A DNA stretch of 13,545 nt from Thermoanaerobaculia bacterium (GTDB lineage: Bacteria; Bacteroidota; Bacteroidia; Chitinophagales; Saprospiraceae). Shown here one piece after another: positions 6,231 through 13,002 of this stretch. Made by a program: the position numbers and the translations under genes. The notes below the pieces were generated by a model that saw nothing but the letters and a program-made list of their open reading frames with translations, did not search any database and was not told the origin of the DNA. Location of the stretch: NCBI GenBank assembly GCA_023151335.1, contig JAKLJF010000065.1:287-13831 (forward strand), in the 5' to 3' direction. Numbering within the stretch: position 1 is the stretch's first letter; each line of letters starts with the position of its first letter.

Positions 6231-7895
6231 ATGAAACGATTACTGATTATCCTGTTGCTTTCCGCCCTGGCTGCCGCCGATGCTAGCGCACAATGCGTTG
6301 CCGGCAATTGCCAGAATGGCCAGGGCACTTACGTTTATCCCTCCGGGGCCAAGTATATCGGCAATTTCCGAAACGGCGAAATCCACGGCGTCGGGGTATG
6401 TTATTACACCGATGGCAGTAAATACAGCGGCGAATGGAAAAGCCGGTATCCCGACGGCAAAGGTACCAAAACCTATTCCGATGGCACCAAAAGAACGGGA
6501 ATGTGGAAAAAAGGCAAGCCGGTGGACGATCAGGGCAATATCCTGGAGGAGTATATCGCGGGTAAAAAAGAAGAGCAGCAGGACGACGGCACCAATATAC
6601 AGTCGGGATGCCTGAGCGGCGATTGTAAAAACGGAACAGGCGTTTTTGCCTACCCTGACGGCAGCAAATACGAAGGAGAATTCCAAAACGGCAAGTTTGA
6701 AGGGAACGGTACTTTTTATTTTGCCAACAATGACAAATACGTTGGCCAGTTCAAAGAAAATTACCCGCACGGCGCCGGCGCCCGTTATCATGCCGACGGC
6801 TCGGTGGAAAACGGCGAATGGCGCGAGGGCGAATTTGTCGGCTCCAGCCTGATCGAAAGCGGAAAGATCGGGTGTATTCAGGGCGATTGCACGGATGGCA
6901 AGGGTACCTATATTTTCAAAGAAGGTTCGGCCAAATATGTGGGCGACTTTAAAAACGGCCAGCCGCATGGTTTCGGTATCTGCACTTATGCCAACGGCGA
7001 CCGGTACCGGGGCGAATGGGCCGATGGCGCCTTCATGGGCAAAGGCACCCTTTACCTGCGCGACGGTACCGAGGTGACCGGATACTGGCGCGAAGGCGAG
7101 TTTATCGGCAAAGACCAGCCCATCGATTATCAGCCGGTTTTCACGCAGCCCGCCCCGGCGCTGCCGGTTGATGTCGATATTAAAGTCTGGGCCGTGGTCA
7201 TTGGCGTCGCTTCCTACGACCACATGCCCGTTTTGCGCTACACCGACGACGATGCCTACCGGTTCTATGCCTTCCTCAAAAGCCTGGAGGGCGGCGCCCT
7301 GCCCGACGATCAGGTACGCATCCTGATTGATGAAGAGGCTACCCGCGACAATATTCTCGGAAATGTGAATGAGATCTTTAATAAGGCAGGGGCTAACGAC
7401 CTGGTGATTTTTTATTTCTCCGGCCACGGCCTCAACGGCTCTTTCCTGCCTATCGACTTCGACGGCTACAACAACAAGATCAACCACGAAGAAATCGCCG
7501 GCCTGTTCAATAAATGCAAAGCGAAATACAAGCTCTGCCTGGCCGATGCCTGCCACTCCGGCAGCCTGTTTGCCATGCGTTCAGGAGAAGGGGAACCCGC
7601 ACTCACACAGTACTACCAATCGCTCTCCAAATCGGTGGCCGGTACCGCGCTGATCATGTCATCGAAGGCAGAAGAAACGTCACTGGAATCGGCCGGTTTG
7701 CGGCAGGGCGTGTTCAGCCACTTCCTGATTCGCGGACTAAAAGGCGAGGCCGATAAAAACAAGGACAAAATCGTTTCCGTGCAGGAACTGTATGATTTCA
7801 TCTACGACAACGTCCGGACGTACACCGGCAACCGCCAGAGTCCGGTCATTAAAGGTACCTACGATCCGGCCATGCCAGTGGCGGTACAACGTTAA
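6231..7895 (+). CDS. Secreted MORN-repeat protein with C-terminal caspase-like (peptidase C14) domain
   Basis: A 554-residue exported protein. Residues 1-20 are a signal peptide (LLLSALAAADASA). Residues 22-98, 127-204 and 215-293 are three copies of a composite unit, each opening with a Cys pair (CVAGNC, CLSGDC, CIQGDC) and containing about three MORN-type repeats (KYxGxFxNGxxHGxG, YxGEW, DGTxxxGxW). After a Pro-rich linker (about 300-313), residues 316-550 form a C14 caspase/metacaspase-like domain: WAVVIGVASYDHMPVLRYTDDDA, catalytic His399 in FYFSGHG, catalytic Cys441 in LADACHSG. Both catalytic residues are present, so it should be an active cysteine peptidase, cleaving after Arg/Lys or Asp by family analogy. 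MORN units often bind membranes or partners. There is no T9SS tail or lipobox, so it is probably periplasmic. It is isolated, with 292 bp upstream and 374 bp downstream, and no obvious promoter match. Substrate and trigger are unknown. Confidence 0.92.
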   Translation: MKRLLIILLLSALAAADASAQCVAGNCQNGQGTYVYPSGAKYIGNFRNGEIHGVGVCYYTDGSKYSGEWKSRYPDGKGTKTYSDGTKRTGMWKKGKPVDDQGNILEEYIAGKKEEQQDDGTNIQSGCLSGDCKNGTGVFAYPDGSKYEGEFQNGKFEGNGTFYFANNDKYVGQFKENYPHGAGARYHADGSVENGEWREGEFVGSSLIESGKIGCIQGDCTDGKGTYIFKEGSAKYVGDFKNGQPHGFGICTYANGDRYRGEWADGAFMGKGTLYLRDGTEVTGYWREGEFIGKDQPIDYQPVFTQPAPALPVDVDIKVWAVVIGVASYDHMPVLRYTDDDAYRFYAFLKSLEGGALPDDQVRILIDEEATRDNILGNVNEIFNKAGANDLVIFYFSGHGLNGSFLPIDFDGYNNKINHEEIAGLFNKCKAKYKLCLADACHSGSLFAMRSGEGEPALTQYYQSLSKSVAGTALIMSSKAEETSLESAGLRQGVFSHFLIRGLKGEADKNKDKIVSVQELYDFIYDNVRTYTGNRQSPVIKGTYDPAMPVAVQR

Positions 7896-8142
7896 AATCA
7901 CTTGAATTTGTTAAAATTTCTAAATTTTTTGCAAAAATTCAGGTCAAAAAAGTTATTTTTTTTCAACAAATACTCGAAAAATCGTGTCGCGCATCTGACA
8001 TTTTGTGAATTAAGTAATTGAATATCAGATGCATATATTTTAAATTCATCTGTTCCTTTGCACAACAAACCATATTTTATCCTCAACAAACGCTTTTTTT
8101 TGTCCTTTTGCAATATCACAATCTCCTGCACTTTTGTATCGT
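7896..8142. other. AT-rich intergenic stretch with no supported gene
   Basis: This gap is strikingly AT-rich, with long A and T runs (for example near 7921-7970 and 8093-8102), compared with the GC-richer genes on both sides. A weak all-A/T stem (AATTTTT at 7923-7929 pairing with AAAAATT at 7933-7939) lies just after the caspase gene and is too weak to call a terminator. The only open frame of note, on the minus strand, looks like a chance product of the composition. Confidence 0.6.
8106..8136 (+). promoter_or_regulatory. Possible promoter for the candidate small RNA
   Basis: TTTTG at 8106-8110 and CACTTTTG at 8129-8136 are separated by 18 bp. The layout is that of a Bacteroidota promoter (TTG, about 19 bp, TAnnTTTG) with one mismatch at the first base of the -7 box. 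It would start transcription near 8143. Confidence 0.3.
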
Positions 8143-8265
8143 TAATGAAAGACAACGGCGGTGATTGACAAAGAAGCGGTACCTCATTAACCACAGATCA
8201 GAGACTTTTCATGAGATTATACGGGAAACCGCCGCGGCACAAACGAGTGCCGCGGTTTTTTTTTT
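8143..8265 (+). ncRNA. Candidate structured small RNA ending in a strong intrinsic terminator
   Basis: A strong plus-strand terminator (8232-8265) has no plus-strand gene to serve: the caspase gene stops about 340 bp earlier and panC runs the other way. Upstream lie a promoter-like pair (8106-8136) and a segment able to fold. CGGCGGT at 8156-8162 pairs perfectly with ACCGCCG at 8228-8234, enclosing a second short stem, CTCAT at 8183-8187 with ATGAG at 8211-8215. The 3' arm of the outer stem overlaps the terminator stem by 3 nt, so the two compete. An alternative 5' partner, GCGGT, is at 8176-8180. I do not recognise a named RNA family. The 5' end is a guess from the promoter. It could instead be just a terminator for read-through from the caspase gene. 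Confidence 0.35.
8232..8265 (+). terminator. Strong intrinsic terminator
   Basis: A perfect 9-bp stem (CCGCGGCAC at 8232-8240, GTGCCGCGG at 8247-8255) with a 6-nt loop (AAACGA) is followed by ten T residues at 8256-8265. Read on the minus strand, as would be needed for panC (which ends at 8270), the same hairpin is followed only by CGGTTTCC, so it works mainly on plus-strand transcripts. Confidence 0.88.
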
Positions 8266-8269
8266 GCCC

Positions 8270-9127
8270 CTACCTCAACCCTTCTTTCAACACCAGGTTG
8301 TCGATCAGGCGCACTTCTCCTGCCCAGGCGGCCACGCAGGCGACAATAAAGTTACTTTCATTTTGATGTTCGACCGGCAATAGGGAAATACCATCCACTA
8401 TATCAAAATATTCCGGTTTCAGGCCGGCGGTTTCCAGTTGGCGCAAGGCGCTGGCCTGAACGGCGGTTGCCGGTTCGTGTTGAAACCGGTCCCTGGCCTC
8501 CAGCAAAGTCCGGTAGATTGCCGGGGCGGCAAGTCGCATTTCCGGGCTCAGGCGCAGGTTCCGGCTCGACATAGCCAGGCCGTCGGGTTCGCGGGTAGTG
8601 GGGCACATCACCAGCTGAATGGGTGAATTGAATTGCCGGATCATATCGCGCACAATGGTGAGCTGTTGAAAATCTTTTTGCCCCATGTAGAGCCGGTGCG
8701 GCTGTACAATATCGAGCAATCGTTTCACCACGGTAGCCATACCCTTGAAATGGCCCGGACGGAAAACACCTTCCATCACCTGGTCGAGCTGCCGGAAATC
8801 GAGTTGCACCGTGAGCTCCAGCCCGGGCGGGTATACCTCTTCCACGGGCGGCATGAACAGCGCGTCGCAGCCCGCGCCCAGCAATAAGGCGATATCCTTT
8901 TCCGGCATGCGGGGGTATTTTTCCAGGTCTTTCGGGTCGTTGAATTGGGTGGGGTTGACAAAAATACTTGTCACGGCCAGGTCGCCTTCCTGTTTGGCTG
9001 CCAGCACCAGGCTGAGATGTCCATCGTGTAAGGCGCCCATTGTAGGGGCAAAACCGACGGTTTTTCCCGCGCGGCGTTCGGTGTCGAGCCAATGCTGCAG
9101 GTCGGCTACTTTTTTAAAAATCAGCAT
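8270..9127 (-). CDS. panC: Pantothenate synthetase (pantoate--beta-alanine ligase)
   Basis: A 285-residue cytosolic enzyme that joins pantoate and beta-alanine with ATP, through a pantoyl-adenylate, to make pantothenate for coenzyme A. Length matches E. coli PanC. Motifs in order: APTMGALHDGH at 28-37 with the two nucleotide-binding His (H34, H37), SIFVNPTQFN near 54-63, the beta-alanine/pantoate-site segment MEGVFRPGHFKGM at 118-130, GQKDFQQ at 149-155, and the KMSKS-like EPDGLAMSSRNLRLS at 180-194. I use the ATG at 9127, giving the usual start MLIFKKVADLQ. An upstream in-frame ATG at 9196 adds 23 residues not seen in the family. No panB or panD is adjacent. It overlaps no gene; a plus-strand terminator lies 4 bp beyond its stop. 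Very confident. Confidence 0.97.
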   Translation of the reverse strand: MLIFKKVADLQHWLDTERRAGKTVGFAPTMGALHDGHLSLVLAAKQEGDLAVTSIFVNPTQFNDPKDLEKYPRMPEKDIALLLGAGCDALFMPPVEEVYPPGLELTVQLDFRQLDQVMEGVFRPGHFKGMATVVKRLLDIVQPHRLYMGQKDFQQLTIVRDMIRQFNSPIQLVMCPTTREPDGLAMSSRNLRLSPEMRLAAPAIYRTLLEARDRFQHEPATAVQASALRQLETAGLKPEYFDIVDGISLLPVEHQNESNFIVACVAAWAGEVRLIDNLVLKEGLR

Positions 9128-9263
9128 AACAAACTTAATGTGCGCGACAAAGGTTGAAAAAATGACGGGTTTACCAAACGGGGAAAATCTTTCCACACTT
9201 CCCTTCGTTTTACCTGTTCAGAAAAAAAGTTTGGCTAATGGGCGCAATGGGCATCAAATTCGC

Positions 9264-9293
9264 TTGTTGGTATTGCAGAAAAGCCTATTTTTG
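9264..9293 (+). promoter_or_regulatory. Bacteroidota-type promoter for the 9311 gene
   Basis: TTG at 9264-9266 and TATTTTTG at 9286-9293, separated by 19 bp, match the Bacteroidota consensus (TTG, about 19 bp, TAnnTTTG) at both boxes. It is the best promoter match in the window. Transcription would start close to 9300, leaving a very short leader before the ATG at 9311. Confidence 0.55.
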
Positions 9294-9310
9294 AAACAAA
9301 TTCCGGGACG

Positions 9311-10087
9311 ATGGTACGTTTAATATTTACGCTGTTATTTATCGCCTGCCTGGCTGCTTCCGCCCGGCCGCAGGGTTTTGCGCCGCCTGAAGAAAGGGTC
9401 GGGATTATTTACAATCGCGAAACCACTTTCAACCTGAAGCTGACCACCAATCGCGGATTCGCGCCGGGTTTGGAATTCGGCCGCCTCCGGACCTACTATA
9501 AAACAACTTACTACCACATCAGCCTGGGCGAGCTGAAACACGCGAAGGAGCAACGCCAAAGTGCCGACCCCCTGCTCAGCCGTTCTTTCCGCCCGTACAT
9601 TTTTGGCAAACAGAACAATTTCTTCGTAGTGCGCGCCGGCTGGGGCGTTAAACGGTACTATTCGGAAAAAGCCAAACATAAAGGCGTGGCCGTGGGCATC
9701 AGTTATGCCTTCGGGCCAACCCTGGGCCTGCTGAAGCCTTATTATCTGGCCATCTGCTATCCCGACCCCGACAGTCCGGGCGATTGCCGCATTTTCCACG
9801 AAAAATATTCCGAAGAAAATGCCAGCCTCTTTCTCGACGAAAACGGCCGTATCAAAGGCGCCTCCCCCTTCACCCGCGGCTTCGGCGAACTGGGTTTCCT
9901 GCCCGGCGCCAATGCTTCCATCGCTTTTCACATGGACTGGGGCGCTTTCGACGAATTTGTAAAGGCGTTTGAAATTGGCGCCATGCTCGACGTTTTCCCC
10001 AAAAGAGTGCCCATCCTGGTGTCGGAAGAGAACAACCAGGTGTTCCTGAACTTCTTCATAAATTTGCAGCTCGGAAAACGGCGCTGA
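9311..10087 (+). CDS. Predicted outer-membrane or envelope beta-rich protein, unknown function
   Basis: A 258-residue protein that I cannot assign to a named family. Residues 1-20 form a signal peptide (LLFIACLAASARP-Q). The mature part is rich in Tyr/Phe/Gly and in alternating polar-hydrophobic strands: VGIIYNRETTFNLKLTTN, LEFGRLRTYYKTTYYHISLG, NNFFVVRAGWGVKRYY, KGVAVGISYAFGPTLG. A loop carries CYPDPDSPGDC, possibly disulfide-linked. The last strand, QVFLNFFINLQLG, ends four residues from the C-terminus, much like a closing outer-membrane barrel strand. A barrel is inference from pattern; length suits 8 to 10 strands. It leads a plus-strand run: the FkbM gene follows after 26 bp and lipA 57 bp later. 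A good promoter lies just upstream. There is no T9SS tail. The gene is real by signal peptide, composition and spacing; function is unknown. Confidence 0.8.
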   Translation: MVRLIFTLLFIACLAASARPQGFAPPEERVGIIYNRETTFNLKLTTNRGFAPGLEFGRLRTYYKTTYYHISLGELKHAKEQRQSADPLLSRSFRPYIFGKQNNFFVVRAGWGVKRYYSEKAKHKGVAVGISYAFGPTLGLLKPYYLAICYPDPDSPGDCRIFHEKYSEENASLFLDENGRIKGASPFTRGFGELGFLPGANASIAFHMDWGAFDEFVKAFEIGAMLDVFPKRVPILVSEENNQVFLNFFINLQLGKRR

Positions 10088-10113
10088 AGCCTTTTCCCTG
10101 CAATCACGAAGCA

Positions 10114-10935
10114 ATGTTCCAATACCTGATCCAGTCTTTCCGGAGAAAAAAAGCGCGGCGTTTCTTTCAGGAATATCCCTACCAGATAAATCGTTTCGAG
10201 CTCGAAACGGGTACTGTTGAGTTTGCCAACTGGCAAAACCCGCTGACTACGCCCAAAGCCATCGGGCAGGAAAATGTCGATTTTTTTAAAAAATTTGTCA
10301 AAAACGGCGATCTGGTCATCGATATTGGCGCTAATATCGGCCACATGACTGTTGCCATGGCGCTGGCTGCCGGCAAGGAAGGGCAAACCCTGGCCTTCGA
10401 TCCCAATCCGCACGTGTTCAAAATACTGGAAGTCAACGCCGGCCTGAATCCCGCGCTGACCAATATCCGGGCGCTGAACTATGCCATCACCGACGAGGAA
10501 GCGGAGTTTTTCTACTACTCTTCGGAAGCTTCTTTTAACAACGGCGGCATTTCAAAACAAGATACCGACAAGCACGGGCGTTTTGCCCTGCCCACCAAAG
10601 TCAGGGGTATCGTGCTGGAACGTTTGCTGGAAGCGCAATTCCCTGACCGGCTGTCCAGGCTGGCCCTGATCAAGATCGACACCGAGGGGTACGACAAAGA
10701 AATTATCCGCTCGATCCGCGGTTTGCTCCGGCGTTTTAAACCGGTAGTGATCACCGAGTGTTTTAGTAAAACGACGCCGGAAGAACGCGCCGAGCAGTTT
10801 GGGTTGCTCGCGGATTTGGGGTATAAGTTGTTTCATATTGAAGGATTTAATAGTAGTACATTAATGACCCTGATTAATAATGCCGGAGATATGAACAAGT
10901 GGAAGCATTTTGATATAGTGGCATTAAACTCTTGA
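10114..10935 (+). CDS. FkbM family SAM-dependent methyltransferase
   Basis: A 273-residue class I methyltransferase, expected to methylate a hydroxyl on a sugar, lipid or secondary metabolite. Rossmann motif I (VIDIGANIG, 68-76) binds S-adenosylmethionine, with the acidic strand-2 residue D96 in LAFDPNP. The FkbM signature LIKIDTEGYDKEII is at 185-198, followed by the strand PVVITECF. A basic N-terminus (FRRKKARRFF) precedes the fold; no signal peptide or membrane segment is seen, so it is cytosolic. It sits 26 bp after the envelope-protein gene and 57 bp before lipA and may be co-transcribed with them. The last 120 bp are more AT-rich (GGATTTAATAGTAGTACATTAATG) than the rest. The substrate is unknown, as no glycosyltransferase cluster is nearby. 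Confidence 0.9.
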   Translation: MFQYLIQSFRRKKARRFFQEYPYQINRFELETGTVEFANWQNPLTTPKAIGQENVDFFKKFVKNGDLVIDIGANIGHMTVAMALAAGKEGQTLAFDPNPHVFKILEVNAGLNPALTNIRALNYAITDEEAEFFYYSSEASFNNGGISKQDTDKHGRFALPTKVRGIVLERLLEAQFPDRLSRLALIKIDTEGYDKEIIRSIRGLLRRFKPVVITECFSKTTPEERAEQFGLLADLGYKLFHIEGFNSSTLMTLINNAGDMNKWKHFDIVALNS

Positions 10936-10992
10936 AAACAATCCACCACCTGGAAAAAAACGAGTTGATTATTACTGATAACCTGGATTGGC

Positions 10993-11868
10993 ATGATAGA
11001 CCTTCCCATCGTTGAAAATACCGCCGAAACGCGGCCCAAGCGCCCGGAATGGCTCAAGGTGCGCCTGCCCATGGGCGAAAACTACCGCAACGTGCGCAGC
11101 ATTGTCGATGACTTCAATCTGCACACGATATGCCAGAGCGGCAACTGCCCGAACATGGGTGAATGCTGGGGCGCCGGTACGGCCACTTTTATGATCCTTG
11201 GCAATGTATGCACCCGCTCCTGTTCCTTTTGCGCGGTGAAAACCGGCCGGCCCAACGAATACGACGAAGACGAACCCCGCCGCGTGGCCGAGGCTATCTG
11301 GCTGATGCGCGTCAAACACGCCGTCATCACCTCCGTCAACCGCGACGAACTCAAAGACCGCGGGGCCGAGATCTGGTACCAAACCGTGCGCGCGGTGAAA
11401 GAACGCTGCCCGGAAACCACTATCGAAACGCTCATTCCCGACACGAAGGGCAACTGGGAAGCCCTCGAACGTATGATCTCCGCCGGACAGGAAGTGGTGA
11501 GCCACAATATGGAAACCGTACCCAGCCTGTACCGCAAAGTGCGCCCGCAAGCGAAATACGAACGCAGCCTGGAGCAAATACAGCGCACCAAAGCCTTCGG
11601 CAAACGCACCAAAAGCGGCGTCATGGTCGGGCTGGGCGAAACGAAAGAGGAGATGTTCCAAATCATGGACGACCTCGTGGCGCACGGTTGCGATATCCTG
11701 ACCATAGGGCAGTATTTGCAGCCGACCAAAATGCACATCGCGGTGGCGGAGTACGTGCACCCCGATGTGTTTGCCGAGTACAAGGAAGTCGGGCTGCAAA
11801 AGGGATTCAAGTACGTGGAGAGCGGGCCGCTGGTGCGGTCGTCGTATCACGCCGAGCGGCATGTGTAA
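10993..11868 (+). CDS. lipA: Lipoyl synthase (radical SAM)
   Basis: A 291-residue radical-SAM enzyme that inserts two sulfurs into the octanoyl group on lipoyl domains of pyruvate and 2-oxoglutarate dehydrogenases and on GcvH. Both 4Fe-4S sites are complete: auxiliary-cluster cysteines C47, C52 and C58 (CQSGNCPNMGEC) and radical-SAM cysteines C73, C77 and C80 (CTRSCSFC). Spacing equals that of E. coli LipA. The C-terminal RSSYHAE (282-288), which supplies the serine ligand to the auxiliary cluster, is intact. The ATG at 10993 gives a normal short N-terminus with LPMGENY at 25-31. No lipB is adjacent. The TAA stop is the first three bases of a 27-bp inverted repeat shared with the convergent kinase gene. 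The assignment is essentially certain. Confidence 0.98.
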   Translation: MIDLPIVENTAETRPKRPEWLKVRLPMGENYRNVRSIVDDFNLHTICQSGNCPNMGECWGAGTATFMILGNVCTRSCSFCAVKTGRPNEYDEDEPRRVAEAIWLMRVKHAVITSVNRDELKDRGAEIWYQTVRAVKERCPETTIETLIPDTKGNWEALERMISAGQEVVSHNMETVPSLYRKVRPQAKYERSLEQIQRTKAFGKRTKSGVMVGLGETKEEMFQIMDDLVAHGCDILTIGQYLQPTKMHIAVAEYVHPDVFAEYKEVGLQKGFKYVESGPLVRSSYHAERHV

Positions 11869-11936
11869 CGCCGTCTGTCAGACGGCGTGAAAAAATATTT
11901 TTATAAAACTTTCACGCCGTCTGACAGACGGCGTTA
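11866..11936. repeat. Palindrome-in-palindrome element between convergent genes, carrying both stop codons
   Basis: Arms 11866-11892 and 11910-11936 are perfect 27-bp inverted repeats around a 17-nt A/T loop. Each arm itself holds a near-perfect palindrome (ACGCCGTCTG, one base, CAGACGGCGT) at 11868-11888 and 11914-11934. The outermost TAA of each arm is the stop codon of the gene running into it: lipA on the plus strand, the ROK kinase on the minus strand. The RNA could form two short hairpins or one long one on either strand. A T-rich stretch (ATTTTTATA) follows the first hairpin, but there is no clean U-run, so termination is likely but not textbook. Confidence 0.92.
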
Positions 11937-12833
11937 CAGCAGTGCCGCGCCAAACACCCCCGCACTATCGCCCAGTTTGGGTTTCAGAAAAACGGTATCG
12001 ATCCGCGTATTGAACAGGTGTTTGCCTGCCTCGGCCTTGCCGTCGGTGTAAAGCCGGGCAATATTGCCCACGCCGCCGCCGAGCACGATGGCGTCCGGGT
12101 CGACGATGTTGATCACCACGGCAATAGCTTTTCCAAAAAAATGGATCAGCCGGTCGATGGTTTGTACAGCGGCAGGATCGGTACCGGCTTCGGCGCGTTG
12201 CGCGATTTCCGGTAACCGAAGCGATTGCCCACTCAGGCCGGCATAAAACCTTTCCAGGGCTGGCCCGGAAAATACCGTTTCCACGCAGCCGGTTTTGCCG
12301 CAGTAGCAGGGGCCGCCGCTCAGATCGAGGAAATTGTGTCCCCACTCGCCGGCGATACCCTGACGGCCATTGATCACTTTTTGACCCACCACCAGGCCGC
12401 CACCCACCCCGGTACCCAAAATGACGCCGAAAACCACCCCGGCATTGGGCAACACATCGGGCACGGCGCCCATCAGCGCCTCGGCCACCGCGAAGCAGTT
12501 GGCGTCGTTGGCCAGCCGCACGGGCACACCCAGGCGGGCCACCAGGTCTTTGTCGAACGGTTTGCCGTTCAGGGCGGTGGTGTTGGCGTTTTTGATAGCA
12601 CCGGTGATCGGGTCCAGCGTACCCGGATGGCCGATGCCGAGATAATCGGGTTTCAGGCCGGTTTCAGCGGAAAGCATTTCCACCAGTTTGCCCACCTGGT
12701 TCACGATATGTTCATATCCTTTGCCGGCTTCCGTAGGGATACGTTGCCGGGCAATGGGTGCCGGATTTTCGCGGCTTTCCAGAATGGCGGCTTCGATTTT
12801 GGTGCCGCCTAAGTCAATTCCCCAAAGAGGCAT
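11934..12833 (-). CDS. ROK family sugar kinase, fructokinase (Mak)-like
   Basis: A 299-residue cytosolic kinase that phosphorylates a hexose with ATP. The ATP phosphate loop is DLGGTKIE (7-14). The catalytic Asp is D110 in RLANDANC. The ROK zinc site is complete: H166 in GEWGHN plus C176, C178 and C183 in CYCGKTGC, followed by VETVFSG. A second phosphate-binding stretch is GVILGTGVGGG, and LGGGVGN lies near the C-terminus. The blocks KNANTTALNGKPFDKDL and RLANDANCFAVAEA most resemble E. coli Mak (fructokinase), more so than glucokinase or NagK, so fructose is my best guess; glucose or an amino sugar remains possible. The start MPLWGIDLGG at 12833 is standard. A short CTCAAAA repeat sits just upstream. 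Its TAA stop is the outer end of the palindromic element shared with lipA. Confidence 0.93.
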   Translation of the reverse strand: MPLWGIDLGGTKIEAAILESRENPAPIARQRIPTEAGKGYEHIVNQVGKLVEMLSAETGLKPDYLGIGHPGTLDPITGAIKNANTTALNGKPFDKDLVARLGVPVRLANDANCFAVAEALMGAVPDVLPNAGVVFGVILGTGVGGGLVVGQKVINGRQGIAGEWGHNFLDLSGGPCYCGKTGCVETVFSGPALERFYAGLSGQSLRLPEIAQRAEAGTDPAAVQTIDRLIHFFGKAIAVVINIVDPDAIVLGGGVGNIARLYTDGKAEAGKHLFNTRIDTVFLKPKLGDSAGVFGAALL

Positions 12834-12840
12834 GGGACCA

Positions 12841-12860
12841 GTTTTGAGTTTTGAGTTTTG
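12841..12860. repeat. Short TTTTGAG tandem repeat upstream of the ROK kinase start
   Basis: GTTTTGA occurs twice in tandem, followed by a third partial GTTTTG. It lies 8 bp upstream of the kinase start codon, so on its coding strand it is a CAAAACT repeat in the leader. The position resembles that of the longer array upstream of the RidA-family gene. Confidence 0.6.
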
Positions 12861-13002
12861 GCGAAGGTAGGTTGATTTTTGCCTTTAACCTATCCTTAAA
12901 CTTTCCTTCAAAATACAAAAGAGACCTTTGCGGTTTATGCCGGGATTTAATTCCCTGTTTTCCATAAGATTCTAGCTGTACCTTATATCAACATTATACC
13001 GC

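Noticed and set aside
6240..7556. 438-codon minus-strand open frame opposite the MORN-caspase gene
   Set aside because: It is an antisense shadow of the codon bias of the real gene; the plus strand has a signal peptide, MORN repeats and catalytic motifs.
8145..8168. Seven-codon open frame (MKDNGGD) at the head of the candidate small RNA
   Set aside because: It is too short to support, has no ribosome-binding signal, and overlaps the predicted outer stem.
7898..8194. 98-codon minus-strand open frame in the AT-rich gap
   Set aside because: It needs a GTG start, has no promoter match, and its C-terminal half is Lys/Asn/Phe-rich as expected of AT-rich noncoding DNA. No family resemblance is seen.
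7896..8269. CRISPR or attachment site in the AT-rich gap
   Set aside because: There is no regularly spaced direct repeat, no integrase and no tRNA nearby.
9130..9137. Minus-strand TAAGTTTG matching the -7 consensus next to panC
   Set aside because: It is 3 bp from the panC ATG, so transcription would start inside the coding sequence.
10972..11862. 296-codon minus-strand open frame opposite lipA
   Set aside because: lipA is certain from its six cluster cysteines; the antisense frame is low-complexity His/Ala/Gly-rich.
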